Shown piece after piece: positions 22,140-31,931 of a stretch of 64,000 nucleotides of DNA. Under the pieces are notes generated by a model. It was not told where the DNA came from. It searched no databases and was given only the letters and a program-made list of their open reading frames with translations. The DNA lies in assembly GCA_039105265.1 (NCBI GenBank), contig JAPFFF010000010.1, positions 1,240,001 to 1,304,000 of the forward strand, read 5' to 3'. This DNA comes from Tritrichomonas musculus (taxonomy: Eukaryota; Parabasalia; Tritrichomonadida; Tritrichomonadidae). Positions within the stretch are counted from its first letter, which is position 1. Every line of letters starts with the position of its first letter. The position numbers were made by a program, and so were the translations under genes.

Positions 22140-23430
22140 ATAGTAATAACAATAATGATAATAACAATAATGATAATAACAACAATGATAATAACAACAA
22201 TGATAATAACAACAATGATAATAACAATAATGATAATAACAATAATGATAATAACAATAATGATAATAACAACAATGATAATAACAATAATGATAATAAC
22301 AATAATGATAATAACAACAATGATAATAACAATAATGATAATAACAATAATGATAATAACAACAATGATAATAACAACAATGATAATAACAACAATGATA
22401 ATAACAATAATGATAATAACAATAATGATAATAACAACAATGATAATAACAATAATGATAATAACAATAATGATAATAACAACAATGATAATAACAATAA
22501 TGATAATAACAACAATGATAATAACAATAATGATAATAACAATAATGATAATAACAACAATGATAATAACAACAATGATAATAACAATAATGATAATAAC
22601 AATAATGATAATAACAATAATGATAATAACAACAATGATAATAACAATAATGATAATAACAATAATGATAATAACAACAATGATAATAACAATAATGATA
22701 ATAACAATAATGATAATAACAACAATGATAATAACAACAATGATAATAACAACAATGATAATAACAATAATGATAATAACAATAATGATAATAACAACAA
22801 TGATAATAACAATAATGATAATAACAATAATGATAATAACAACAATGATAATAACAATAATGATAATAACAATAATGATAATAACAATAATGATAATAAC
22901 AATAATGATAATAACAACAATGATAATAACAACAATGATAATAACAATAATGATAATAACAACAATGATAATAACAACAATGATAATAACAACAATGATA
23001 ATAACAATAATGATAATAACAATAATGATAATAACAATAATGATAATAACAATAATGATAATAACAATAATGATAATAACAATAATAATAATAACAATAA
23101 TGATAATAACAATAATGATAATAACAATAATGATAATAACAATAATGATAATAACAATAATGATAATAACAATAATGATAATAACAATAATGATAATAAC
23201 AATAATGATAATAACAATAATGATAATAACAATAATGATAATAACAATAATGATAATAACAATAATGATAATAACAATAATGATAATAACAATAATAATA
23301 ATAACAATAATGATAATAACAATAATGATAATAACAATAATGATAATAACAATAATGATAATAACAATAATAATAATAACAATAATAACGTTAATAACAA
23401 CAATAATAATAATAACAATAATGATAATGA
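22140..23430 (+). repeat. 15-nt tandem repeat encoding Asn-Asn-Asn-Asn-Asp
   Basis: About 85 units of AATAACAATAATGAT type, in frame. Two unit variants differ at one synonymous base (AACAAC or AACAAT). Their order over 22201-22560 (24 units) is repeated over 22561-22920 with a single difference, showing a 360-bp higher-order duplication. The 3' third (from about 23041) is uniform in one variant, with a few AAT-only units. Confidence 0.95.
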
Positions 23431-24715
23431 TGATGTTGATGTTGAAAAAGAGTTGAATGACTTGAAAAATAAACTGAGATTGAAAACATCGTGTATAAAT
23501 ATAAATGCTTCAAATAAAACTGTTATTAATAATGTGAAGGATTTCATTCACTACATGTTTATATTGGTTCCTACATCAGTCACTGTTCAAAAAATTACAT
23601 CCGGCTTAATAAAAGCTCCAGAACTTCGTCCATTCTCATCATCGAACCTCACGTATGATGATCTTTCAAAGCATGAAGAATTCCACGAGTTTATTGTGAA
23701 CCACGCATCAAATCTGAAACACCTTAAAATGTGTAGCAAGTCGACATTACGAGTGCTTAAATTGAAGGAGAGGGAATATGGTCTTCACCTCTGGAAGAAT
23801 CGTGATAAAATATCAGCCAAGATACAATTGAATCATCTTCTATCGACTGGTAGTATTGTCATTGATTGTAGCAAGCAACTTTTGAATCGTAATGAATATC
23901 AAGTGAATCAATTGGTATCTTATTGCTATTCAATTTTCTATGGCTATATGCGTTCGAAGACCACTGATTCTTTGAATGCGTATTTTGACCTGTTTCAGTC
24001 ATTGATTAGTCAAGAAATGCTTGAAAGAAGCAAAGTTGATTTAATTTCAGGATTCAAAGAAAATATCAATACTTGAAAAAGTATTATATGTCGATTGATG
24101 AAACTCTTCTTAATAAGCATTCAAAATACATCTTCAATGCAATTGAACGTGTATCGTTCGCATTGGACCTGGCAATGATGGACGATACACCACACGTAAT
24201 CATACCAACAAAGATTCCTGACATTCCTGACGGAACAAAAATTTCTTACTCTCAATTGCTCTTAAATTTTAGAAAAAATGAAATTGATCAGTTCTTAAAT
24301 GATTTTTGTGCTGATAATAGAGTAGTTAATTTGGTTGACTGCAATTCTGAAATATTAGAAAATTCATTTGTCCAGCTACAAAAACTGATTTCAATAGTCA
24401 ATGAGAAAATGAGAATTGAATTCGATTCAATGCTTGAAAAATTCAATATTGGTCAAAAATTGACCTTGTTTTTATTGATTAAAGATATTATTAAAAAATC
24501 TTCAAAGGATTCAAGAGTTGAAGCTAATGATCCAAAGAATTTTAAGTTCTTCCAGATAAATTTAATTAATTGCATAGAAGTATTCTCAAATTACTTGGAG
24601 AACAAAATAAATATTTACCCAAACATAGCTCAGAAAATCTTAAAGGATCTGGAATACCTTTGCTCTGTATTTCATATCTGCCGAAAAAAAGATTAATTAA
24701 TTAATATTAATTTAA

Positions 24716-24815
24716 TCAATCAGCATATGGACCACCACCACCAGCTTATCATCCTGCATATGGTGCCCCACCTCCAGTTATCCACCACAACCAGGATACC
24801 CAGCTTACCACGCTA
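24716..24815 (+). pseudogene. Relic of a Pro/Tyr-rich (XYPPX-like) protein tail
   Basis: Reads YGPPPPAYHPAYGAPPP, then after a one-base frame change SYPPQPGYPAYHAIK. Such PPxYPxx strings are typical C-terminal or N-terminal tails of annexin-like and other trichomonad proteins. The rest of the gene is absent, so this is a decayed fragment. Confidence 0.5.
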
Positions 24816-25143
24816 TTAAATTACTATTTTTGAAATTTTGGGGGAGTTTATCTATAAGTAAACATATATACCTAATTCAATTTTTTACTATTTTTTCAAC
24901 CTATAAAGATAACCTTAATAAGTTATGGTTTTAATGCATTTGAAATGATTTCTAATCAATCTGTAATTGAGAATATATTTTCCAATAAGCATTCTATTTG
25001 TTAATTAAATCAGAATTCTATATATTTAAAAAAAAAATCTGGACTTGATTGAAGATAAAAATGTTTTTTAAAAAAAAATCAGATAAAATTTTATGTTTAA
25101 TGGGCCAAATAACCTAAGAAAACTCATCCATAGTAATTAACAA
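24816..25143. other. A+T-rich intergenic region
   Basis: No gene or structure recognised upstream of the epimerase gene. Confidence 0.5.
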
Positions 25144-27033
25144 ATGAGCAGGCATTTTCATCTTCGAATAAAAAGGTCCCACTATATTCCTCTCTTTGCT
25201 ATTTTACTTTCCATATCATTTGTTAGTATTTTTTTCTTATTTTCATTTCCAAAGCAAACAGATATACCAAATCCCAGAGATATTTCCTACCAACCGCCCA
25301 CGACCCATCAAGATAACCATCCCAAAGTCCAACCAATTAAAGAAACGCCTCATCGTTACTCCCACTTGATTATCAATACCAAAACCACTACATGTTATAA
25401 TCGAACGCAACACCACTTAGACTTACTGATCCCATATGGCCTTGATCCAGACACGCATGATCCAGAAGATTCGTATGTTCTTGTTCTCGGCAGCGGAGGA
25501 CTCGTAGGCAGCGCATTAGAGCCCATTTTACGTCAGCATGGCTACAAAACTTTGCATGTTTTAAGTCGTCATCATCTTGATCTCCGAATCAACGGAAGTC
25601 TTGATATTTTCAGAGGCATTAAGATCAAGTTTGTCTTCTTTCTAGCCTATGAAGTTGGAGGTGCCAAGTTTCTTCAGCGTCCAGAATTGCAAGATCGAAT
25701 TCTTCAGTACAACATTGCAATTTCTGACAATGTTTTCACTTGGCTAAAGAAGCATCAAATTCGATATGCCTTTGCGTCGTCGTCTCTCTCTGCAGACAAG
25801 AGTAATTACGGTTATGTGAAGCGTTTGGGTGAAAATATTACAAGAGAAATGCCTCATCTCGGAAGAGTCTTTCGTCTCTGGAACGCTTTTGGGTTTGAGT
25901 TTCCTGGCCCAAAAAGTCATGCCATTCCAGATTTCGTCTTTCAATGTCTCGCCAAGAAGAAGGTGAAGATGTTGACAAACGGCCAAGAACTGCGTCAATT
26001 CACCCATGTTAACGACATCTCAGAAGCACTGATTGCAATCATGGAGAATTTTGAAGAAACGCCTCTTGAAGTCGACATCAGTGATGGAAACTGGCTCACT
26101 TTGGTTGACACTGCAAAAGAAGCACAAAAAGCGGTTGACAGTTGTGAACTAGAGATTCCAGAGAAACCAGCAAAAGCACAGAAAAGACATGAAGCGAATT
26201 TGACATCGAGTTGGCATTTAAACAAATGGCAGCAAAAAATGACAATGAAAGAAGGTGTTCAAAACATTGTTGATAAAATGGCATCTTTTATTAACCGCTC
26301 AATTAACGGTTCGGCGGTTACATTCATAATTAATTGTGGTAATGAAATAACAAAACCGATTCTTGATGATTTGAAATTCATTGTTTCGAAAATTGATGAA
26401 ATGAATGAAATTTTGTCGCCAATGAGAATTGAAATAATTGCAGCCTCGAAACTTTTGAATGACGATCTACTTTTGAATGAGATTCTTCCATGTACAATCT
26501 TAATAAATAAAGATCATTATCTTCGTAAAGCAGTCGAGTTTGCACACTCTGTTCCTATCGTTATAATGGATCATAACGTGCTGCCAACAATGGAGCATCT
26601 TTACTTCTTTCAACGTGAAATTCCGCGCGATTTGCTCTTCTATTTCGCCGAGAGACAAAATGTCGACAATTTAAATGGCATAAAAAGTGACACCATCCCT
26701 TCATTGGCAACCTTCCAGATTGTTGACAATTGTGAGATTTCACATCAAAAGTCACAATTGAAAAATATGGACTTCATCGTCGCTACAAAGGAAACTTGGT
26801 TGTCCGTAAAAGTGCCGCCTCTTGAGTTCAACGTGAACGAGTGGCTGATGAGACTGAGAGCTGGCTACATGTCGATTAAATTCGAATCGCCTGTCTGGAG
26901 CTGGGGCGAGGCTTCTGATGAGAAACCGTTTAATAAAGAGAATTTGTGCTGTAATGGTGTTATCGATGATTTGGAGGAAGTTAAGATAAGTGATACTTTC
27001 ATTCATTATGGAACTAGAAAATTAATTCAATAA
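25144..27033 (+). CDS. Membrane-anchored NAD-dependent epimerase/dehydratase with extra C-terminal domain
   Basis: 629 aa. A short basic N-terminus precedes one hydrophobic helix (about 13-36): a type II signal anchor, so the enzyme should face the Golgi or ER lumen. Residues 110-320 form a Rossmann domain of the extended SDR family: LGSGGLVGSAL (Gly116, Gly118, Gly119, Gly122) for NAD(P), ASSSLSAD for the catalytic Ser, and YGYVK (Tyr222, Lys226) as the catalytic pair. FRLWNAFGFE and RQFTHVNDISEAL are typical of UDP-sugar epimerases/dehydratases and GDP-fucose synthases. Residues about 390-629 form a second domain I do not recognise, with alternating strands (VTFIINCG; PCTILINKDH; VPIVIMDHNV), perhaps glycosyltransferase-like. 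The role is likely nucleotide-sugar metabolism coupled to surface glycans. G+C content is higher than in the surroundings. Confidence 0.75.
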   Translation: MSRHFHLRIKRSHYIPLFAILLSISFVSIFFLFSFPKQTDIPNPRDISYQPPTTHQDNHPKVQPIKETPHRYSHLIINTKTTTCYNRTQHHLDLLIPYGLDPDTHDPEDSYVLVLGSGGLVGSALEPILRQHGYKTLHVLSRHHLDLRINGSLDIFRGIKIKFVFFLAYEVGGAKFLQRPELQDRILQYNIAISDNVFTWLKKHQIRYAFASSSLSADKSNYGYVKRLGENITREMPHLGRVFRLWNAFGFEFPGPKSHAIPDFVFQCLAKKKVKMLTNGQELRQFTHVNDISEALIAIMENFEETPLEVDISDGNWLTLVDTAKEAQKAVDSCELEIPEKPAKAQKRHEANLTSSWHLNKWQQKMTMKEGVQNIVDKMASFINRSINGSAVTFIINCGNEITKPILDDLKFIVSKIDEMNEILSPMRIEIIAASKLLNDDLLLNEILPCTILINKDHYLRKAVEFAHSVPIVIMDHNVLPTMEHLYFFQREIPRDLLFYFAERQNVDNLNGIKSDTIPSLATFQIVDNCEISHQKSQLKNMDFIVATKETWLSVKVPPLEFNVNEWLMRLRAGYMSIKFESPVWSWGEASDEKPFNKENLCCNGVIDDLEEVKISDTFIHYGTRKLIQ

Positions 27034-27529
27034 ATATTAAACTTTAAATAATTATTAAAGATTATTATTTATTTATATAAGGAAGTTAAAATATTTTTTA
27101 ATATTTGGTTTACATTTATATGTCAATGTTTTTGTATAAAAAAAAGGTTTTAATAAGACCAACCATTTTTAAAAATCTAATAATCAAAATAATCTCTATA
27201 AGCATTTATTATTTTGCTGCATCATAAATTTAAATTTAATTCCTTTTTTTATAACGAAAAAATTGAAATTGAATCATTTGAGCCGATCAATGATTGTGAA
27301 GAAATTTCAATTAAAGAGCCATACTCTGAATTTGATGGTACATTTACAAGCTTTTTTTTTTCAGAATAAACATTCTGATACATGAAAAGATGATTACTGA
27401 TCTTAATAATAAACCAATAAAAAAAAAATATTTTTTCTTCTTTGTTGTTATCTTTTTATTAATCCAAGTGTAAATAATGAAAATCTATTTTAGGTATAGC
27501 TCAATATAACTTTGTGAAAAGAAGATTCA
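27034..27529. other. Intergenic region with a possible coding scrap
   Basis: On the plus strand 27256-27369 reads EKIEIESFEPINDCEEISI and then KEPYSEFDGTFTSFF before a stop, an amino-acid mix unlike the A+T background. It may be the end of a lost gene. No start or domain is visible. Confidence 0.35.
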
Positions 27530-28834
27530 TCAAAAAATTTTACCATAAAAATCAATAGAATTTATGATCATAGAGTGATGTCCATACCAGCTTGGACCTG
27601 TCTCCATTATTCGCACGTATTTGTATGACTTTCCTTTGTTCTGTGAAACGTGGAACAAGTGGATAACATTGGGTCCATTGAGAATTTCGTTGTCCGTTTG
27701 TGAATCAAGAATTTCCCATGATTCCTGATCGTTCGATCCCTCAATTTTCCAAGACTTCAGATGATTGTGGTTTGATGAATTGTAGGACCTGATGATGTAA
27801 CCCGTTGGCATCACTTTGTGCTTTTTGAATTCAAAGCAAATCCATGGATCCTGCTCGCTGCTCGTTTGGAAGAAGCTGCTTGTTGACGAATCATCGTACT
27901 TCAGAAGCTCGAATGGATCCTTATTATTGTGATTCGATGAAAAAGTGATGTTCACTTCATCTTTGATGTTTCCGTGCGTTTTCAGGTAGTTCATGATGCC
28001 ATCTAATTGTTTTTCTTTCTCTGCAACTTCGACAACCAACTTTTTGTGAGCTCTCTTGTGTCTCCTCTGATTCTCCCCGTCGTCTTTGACTTCTTGCTCA
28101 AGACGTTTACAAATTGTGTCCCAAATTGAATAGTTCATATCACCACACTGAAAAATATCAACAAAGTTTTTGATGCTAGCCGTGTCTGCAACGTACTTGA
28201 AGTCGACATACTCGTAGAAGCAAGCGTACTTCGGGTCGTGTCTGCACAAATTGTTGACAAAGTCAAGCAGCTCGTCTTCTGTCTCAACTTGCAGATCGCT
28301 GCTATTAAGAATATCATCAAGGACAAACTCTTCAATTTCATTTCTGCCTGCCTCAATTTCCCTCAAAAGTTGGTCTGTCAATTCTGTGAAATGTGATGTG
28401 AAAAATGAAATATCTTTTGAAAGTTGGTTTTGAAAAAGTTGTGGAAGCTTTTGGTGCAGAATAATATGGTTTAAAATATTATCAAGTGTGTCCTCTTCTT
28501 CGTTACTGTTGTTGTTGAAGTTCACTTTCTCTATTCCTAGAATATTAAGAACTTCAAATAGATATGGAATTTCATCATCAGGAATTTCTTCGTTCTCAAA
28601 TTTTAACAGATTGAGAATATGATTGAAATTACCATGGGCTTCTGTATTGATCCAAAATTCTTTGATGGTAGGATCACTTAAATGAATTTTTGATATCGTT
28701 GGAGAGAGAAGATCGGCTGATAAAATGTTCGTATCAAACCTTTCTGAATTTACGATGAATGTGAAATTTTTTTCGTAATTTTGAAATGGAACTTGTAAAA
28801 CTGATTCTGTTCGTAGTTTTATTGAGCTTTTCAT
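27530..28834 (-). CDS. BTB-like protein with C-terminal discoidin (F5/8 type C) domain
   Basis: 434 aa. Residues about 20-110 resemble the trichomonad BTB-like fold (FTFIVNSERFDTNILSADLL; a helix ending FEVLNILGIEKV). Residues about 130-250 are helical (BACK-like position), followed by a basic coiled segment (RRHKRAHKKLVVEVAEKEKQ). Residues 290-434 form a discoidin fold: PWICFEFKKHKVMPTGYIIR, LKSWKIEGSNDQESWEILD and YKYVRIMETG, with the terminal IDFYGKIF strand typical of F5/8C. This architecture is common in trichomonads and is probably cytoplasmic, since there is no signal peptide. ATG at 28834. Intact. Confidence 0.8.
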   Translation of the reverse strand: MKSSIKLRTESVLQVPFQNYEKNFTFIVNSERFDTNILSADLLSPTISKIHLSDPTIKEFWINTEAHGNFNHILNLLKFENEEIPDDEIPYLFEVLNILGIEKVNFNNNSNEEEDTLDNILNHIILHQKLPQLFQNQLSKDISFFTSHFTELTDQLLREIEAGRNEIEEFVLDDILNSSDLQVETEDELLDFVNNLCRHDPKYACFYEYVDFKYVADTASIKNFVDIFQCGDMNYSIWDTICKRLEQEVKDDGENQRRHKRAHKKLVVEVAEKEKQLDGIMNYLKTHGNIKDEVNITFSSNHNNKDPFELLKYDDSSTSSFFQTSSEQDPWICFEFKKHKVMPTGYIIRSYNSSNHNHLKSWKIEGSNDQESWEILDSQTDNEILNGPNVIHLFHVSQNKGKSYKYVRIMETGPSWYGHHSMIINSIDFYGKIF

Positions 28835-29454
28835 CTTAAAAGGATGATGTCATGTTATATGAAAAATGAAAATGTAACATTATTTTCTTTATTTCCATAT
28901 TCCTTTTCCTTTTTGACTTTGTTCATGAAAAATATGATGAAGTTATTTAATTTTGTACTGAATATAAAGAAAAAATATTAATTTTCTATTTTTTCTCATT
29001 GATCTCAAAATGAATGAAAGGTGTCTGATTCTTTTCTTTTTATATACAGCTTATTTAAAGTTAATATGTTAAAATGATAATATTTGTAATTATATTTCAC
29101 TTCATAAATTCTTGTTTTTTTTAAAATATCAAATATAAATCCAAAAATATTCAACATAAATGGTATTGCGTTGATTTATTTTGATGATATTATATTTTGT
29201 TAATATATTCAAGCAATTGAAACTTTTAAAAAGATATAAAAGTAAATGAAATTTCATTGCTTGATAAAATATTGATATATGAATGTAATTTAAACTTATA
29301 TTTAATGTTTTTATTGATATTTGTTAATTAATTAATGTTAATATTTTATTAATTTGATGATAAAAATAGTTATATATATATATAATTTTCATAGAAATAA
29401 TTCATATGAATAAGAAATATTGAATAATATACTTTTAAAAAGCTGGAATAAACA
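28835..29454. other. A+T-rich intergenic region
   Basis: Contains a short TA microsatellite near 29370. No gene seen; the left palindrome arm begins at 29455. Confidence 0.6.
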
Positions 29455-29562
29455 AATAAAAATATAAACGATTGAATATATTATCAATAATTTTGATAAA
29501 AATAAAACAATTTCAGAGAAAATTTTTCAGGAATATTTTGACTTCATTTTTATTATTTTCAG

Positions 29563-30208
29563 ATGATTTCCTCAATGACACAAAACAATTCAAACTCCCA
29601 AATTGGCCTAAACATACATTTATTGACATTCAAGCTTCCAGAAAAACTCGTTCATGATTCAGATTCAGTTCGTGTTAGTATCTCGACTTTCCCAGAACAA
29701 AAAAAAACAGCATTTTTATGTCAAAGGTAAGAAAATTAATACATCTAATCATGTTTTCTCATTGAATATTACAAACAAAACAGATAAAATCGTTATGGTC
29801 TTCCGAAAGAAAAACCCTCTTGGCGATGATCCAATCATTGCGTCAGCAACAATTCATTTAAAGAAATTTACAGAACTTCCAATCGAACAAATCACAAGTG
29901 GAACTCAAATGACAGACGTTAGAATTTTAGATCTTTTTTATCCTCTTCAAAAACAAATCGAAGAAGAACAAACAAAATGTGCAGCTAATAAACAAATGAG
30001 ACGTAAAGTTGTTGGACAGATGGAAGTTCAATTATCGTTTTCTTCACCATACTTGAATTCAAACAAAGAAAAAACAAATAAGAAAGAAAATAATAAAGAA
30101 GATAAAAACATTTCGAAGAAAATAAACAAGTGTTGTAAACCAAAGAAGAATAGGAAATACGAACAAATTACAGAAGAAAAATGTTACATGAATTTTAACT
30201 TATTATAA
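29563..30208 (+). CDS. C2-like gene A, copy 1 (frame break at an A9 run)
   Basis: From ATG 29563 (MISSMTQNNSNSQIGLNIHL) the frame reads LPEKLVHDSDSVRVSISTFP and stops at 29730. The +1 frame continues from the A9 run (29699-29707) as QHFYVKGKKI onward for ~150 codons to 30208. Alignment to gene B shows the product should cross the run (PEQKK then QHFYVKGKK against PSGEKQAFTFEAKK). The 646-nt length is one base over a multiple of three, so an A8 run would give 214 aa. Predicted fold: C2-like beta sandwich (KIVMVFRKKNPLGDDPIIAS) with a basic, Lys/Asn-rich tail ending CCKPKKNRKYEQ. Function unknown. An initiator-like TCATTTTTATTA precedes the ATG. See the findings for the shared break in all copies. 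Confidence 0.6.
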
Positions 30209-30519
30209 ATTTATTTTATATACCATGAATATTTATGCGATATATTATTAATAAATGATGCCTTTTATTAATTCTTTATTCTTTTTTTCCTATAATATTT
30301 TTTTTTTATCTAATATTTATTTGAATTATTTTTTATTTTTAATCTCTGAATATTTGATAGTTCATACAATTAATGAATACTTTACAATATAATAAATATA
30401 CAAAAACATAAAATAAAACAAATAAAAAGAAATATTGAAGAAATTATAAATATAAATAAATAAAATAAATATTGAAAAATTGAATTTGGAGTATAAAAAC
30501 GAATTCACTTAAAATCACA

Positions 30520-30526
30520 TCATTTT
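30520..30526 (+). promoter_or_regulatory. Initiator-like motif of gene B, copy 1
   Basis: TCATTTT eight bases before the ATG at 30535; a second Inr-like TCACTTA lies at 30505-30511. The same arrangement is present in the other two B copies. Confidence 0.4.
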
Positions 30527-30534
30527 TAAATAAA

Positions 30535-31080
30535 ATGCTCTGCTTAAACATCCAAATGCAATCATTTGAATTCCAAAAAGGAATTGTTCAAGACAATGAC
30601 ACTCTCCGTGTTAGTGTTACGACACTCCCAAGTGGAGAGAAACAAGCATTCACCTTTGAAGCTAAAAAGATGTTAACCACACGTCCATTCTTTTCAGTCA
30701 AGATCAATGAAAAAACGGAAAGGATTTTAATTGTTATGAGGAAGAAAAGTTTTTCACAGAAAGATCCTATCGTTGCTTCTACAGTTCTTACGAAAGATCA
30801 ATTTCCAACCAAATTCAATGATATTACAAACACAGAAATGAAAAGAATAAAATTACTTGAACCAGTTCAAAGATCAGATAAGAAAGGCTCAGGTCGTAAA
30901 ATGGTTGGTCAGTTTGACGTCCAATTCACATTGACACAAGAAATGTTATCCACGAACAAAAACACGATCAAACCGGCAAATAAAAAGAGGAATGGCAAAG
31001 GATATTCCAAAATGAATTCATTTTTCGATGACGAAAATGATAATAATAATTTCTTTTTAACTGATCTTATTACTAATTAA
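30535..31080 (+). CDS. C2-like protein B, copy 1
   Basis: 181 aa, no signal peptide. Strand-rich sequence (LCLNIQMQSFEF; TLRVSVTTLP; KQAFTFEAKK; RILIVMRKKSFSQKDPIVAS; GRKMVGQFDVQFTL) with the spacing of a C2 beta sandwich, but without the Asp cluster of calcium-binding C2 loops. The tail is basic (NKKRNGKGYSK) and then acidic (FFDDENDNNN). Homologous to gene A (about 35-40% by eye). Function unknown; membrane or protein binding would be the family guess. Lies 326 nt after A and is duplicated with it. Differs from the other copies at its C-terminus (NNFFLTDL against NNFLFTDL). Confidence 0.7.
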   Translation: MLCLNIQMQSFEFQKGIVQDNDTLRVSVTTLPSGEKQAFTFEAKKMLTTRPFFSVKINEKTERILIVMRKKSFSQKDPIVASTVLTKDQFPTKFNDITNTEMKRIKLLEPVQRSDKKGSGRKMVGQFDVQFTLTQEMLSTNKNTIKPANKKRNGKGYSKMNSFFDDENDNNNFFLTDLITN

Positions 31081-31521
31081 TTTGTTTGTTTCATAATAAT
31101 AGATATAGATAATATGTTATAATAAAGAATAGGTAGCCAAATAATTTAATAATTCTTTTTGAATGATTTATTATTTATAAACTAGTCAAAAAGTTAATTA
31201 TGAGAACAAATATATTCACAAAATTAAATTGATATAGAATTTGAAATGATATATCATATTTGAACTTGCATCATATTTTGCTTATGCATGAATTGTTTAA
31301 TCAGTGGTGCACTCTTATAATATTGACTTTTGAATATTCTCCTCTCTTTTATAAAAATGACATTTTGATGAATATATAAATCAATATAAGTATGTTTTGA
31401 GTTCGAACTTGTCAAATTTAATTTTGACAAGAAAAATTTTTTATTTCAAAATTTAGACATCTTTAAAAAATTTTTCTTTGATTGAATTTGTTTGACATTT
31501 TAGTCATTTTAGTCATTTTTT

Positions 31522-31528
31522 TCATTTC
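31522..31528 (+). promoter_or_regulatory. Initiator-like motif of the ubiquitin-like gene
   Basis: TCATTTC followed by ATTA, 38 nt upstream of the ATG at 31560. It is conserved in all three copies of the gene, even where the sequence further upstream differs (copy 2), which suggests that the promoter core travels with the gene. Confidence 0.45.
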
Positions 31529-31559
31529 ATTATTTTTATTATTATTCTTGTTCTTGATA

Positions 31560-31820
31560 ATGACAACAAAAGTTGAAATAAATACAACTCATGTTTATAT
31601 CAAATTCAATAATAAGATCCATGACTACGATGTGACAGATTTTAAAGATTTATCTTCAAAAGTTGAAAATGAATTAGGAATCAAAAAGAATAATCAAAAA
31701 TTCGTTCACGCAGGAAAATCATTCACTAAGAAAGAAATTGATTCCTTACCAGACTTTACATCAAATGGTATCACAGATGGTGTCAATATTGAAGTTGTTC
31801 CATTAATTATTGGTGGTTAA
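31560..31820 (+). CDS. Ubiquitin-like protein C ending in Gly-Gly, copy 1
   Basis: 86 aa from MTTKVEINTT; a longer reading upstream lacks an ATG. It follows the ubiquitin pattern: a first hairpin (VYIKFNNKIHDYDV), helix (DLSSKVENELGI), then NNQKFVHAGKSF, equivalent to DQQRLIFAGKQL of ubiquitin, and a final strand (GVNIEVVPLIIGG). The chain ends exactly at Gly85-Gly86, so no protease would be needed to expose the conjugation tail. The hydrophobic-patch Ile44 position is occupied by Phe (KFVHAGK), so ubiquitin receptors may not see it. It could be a lineage-specific modifier or a non-conjugated UBL. It is in the spacer of the first palindrome and is always found beside A and B genes. Confidence 0.75.
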   Translation: MTTKVEINTTHVYIKFNNKIHDYDVTDFKDLSSKVENELGIKKNNQKFVHAGKSFTKKEIDSLPDFTSNGITDGVNIEVVPLIIGG

Positions 31821-31897
31821 TAAAATCCGTTTGAAACTATTAATTTTACTTCATATTATTTGTCATTTAATATAATTGAATGAAACTGACTACTTCC

Positions 31898-31931
<34 letters not shown>

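Larger units (their letters stand above)
20718..24696 (+). pseudogene. Large low-complexity protein of unknown family, split by two frameshifts
   Basis: Three frames read as one protein. Piece 1 starts at ATG 20718 with seven copies of EPALNNE, then a globular region (ALLYSFDQEQLKFQLIKI onward). The frame changes near 21360, where piece 2 reads HAGRNFIARHINDELSPLLV; it has no early ATG, so it is a continuation. After ~230 residues comes a ~425-residue Asn/Asp repeat (NNNND)n, followed by a helical region (SSNLTYDDLSKHEEFHEF; RNEYQVNQLVSYCYSIFYGY). A second shift near 24070 leads to piece 3 (YYMSIDETLLNKHSKYIFNA ... VFHICRKKD). No known domain was recognised. Both breaks could be assembly indels, because the composition on either side stays normal. 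The Asn/Asp block probably forms a disordered linker. Confidence 0.65.
29455..31372. repeat. Left arm of the first large palindrome (1,918 bp)
   Basis: Inverted and nearly identical to 32286-34203 (also 1,918 bp). It carries genes A and B. The 913-bp spacer 31373-32285 holds ubiquitin-like gene C copy 1 and a T-run of about 32 near 31900. Confidence 0.9.
31366..31852 (+). repeat. Direct-repeat unit carrying ubiquitin-like gene C (copy 1)
   Basis: 31366-31852 matches 35012-35492 almost base for base, starting TGATGAATATATAAATC and including the leader, gene and first ~30 nt of 3' flank. Homology stops sharply after ATTAATTTTACTTC. Confidence 0.85.

Noticed and set aside
22155-23456. Plus-strand Ile/Met/Thr repeat frame
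   Set aside because: Another frame of the same 15-nt repeat.
21973-23547. Long minus-strand open frame rich in Leu/Ser
   Set aside because: It is the antisense of the Asn/Asp tandem repeat; the lack of stops follows from the 15-nt period.
29728-29760. Intron starting at GTAAGA in gene A
   Set aside because: Homology to gene B continues straight across, with no acceptor motif; a frame break at the A9 run explains the data better.
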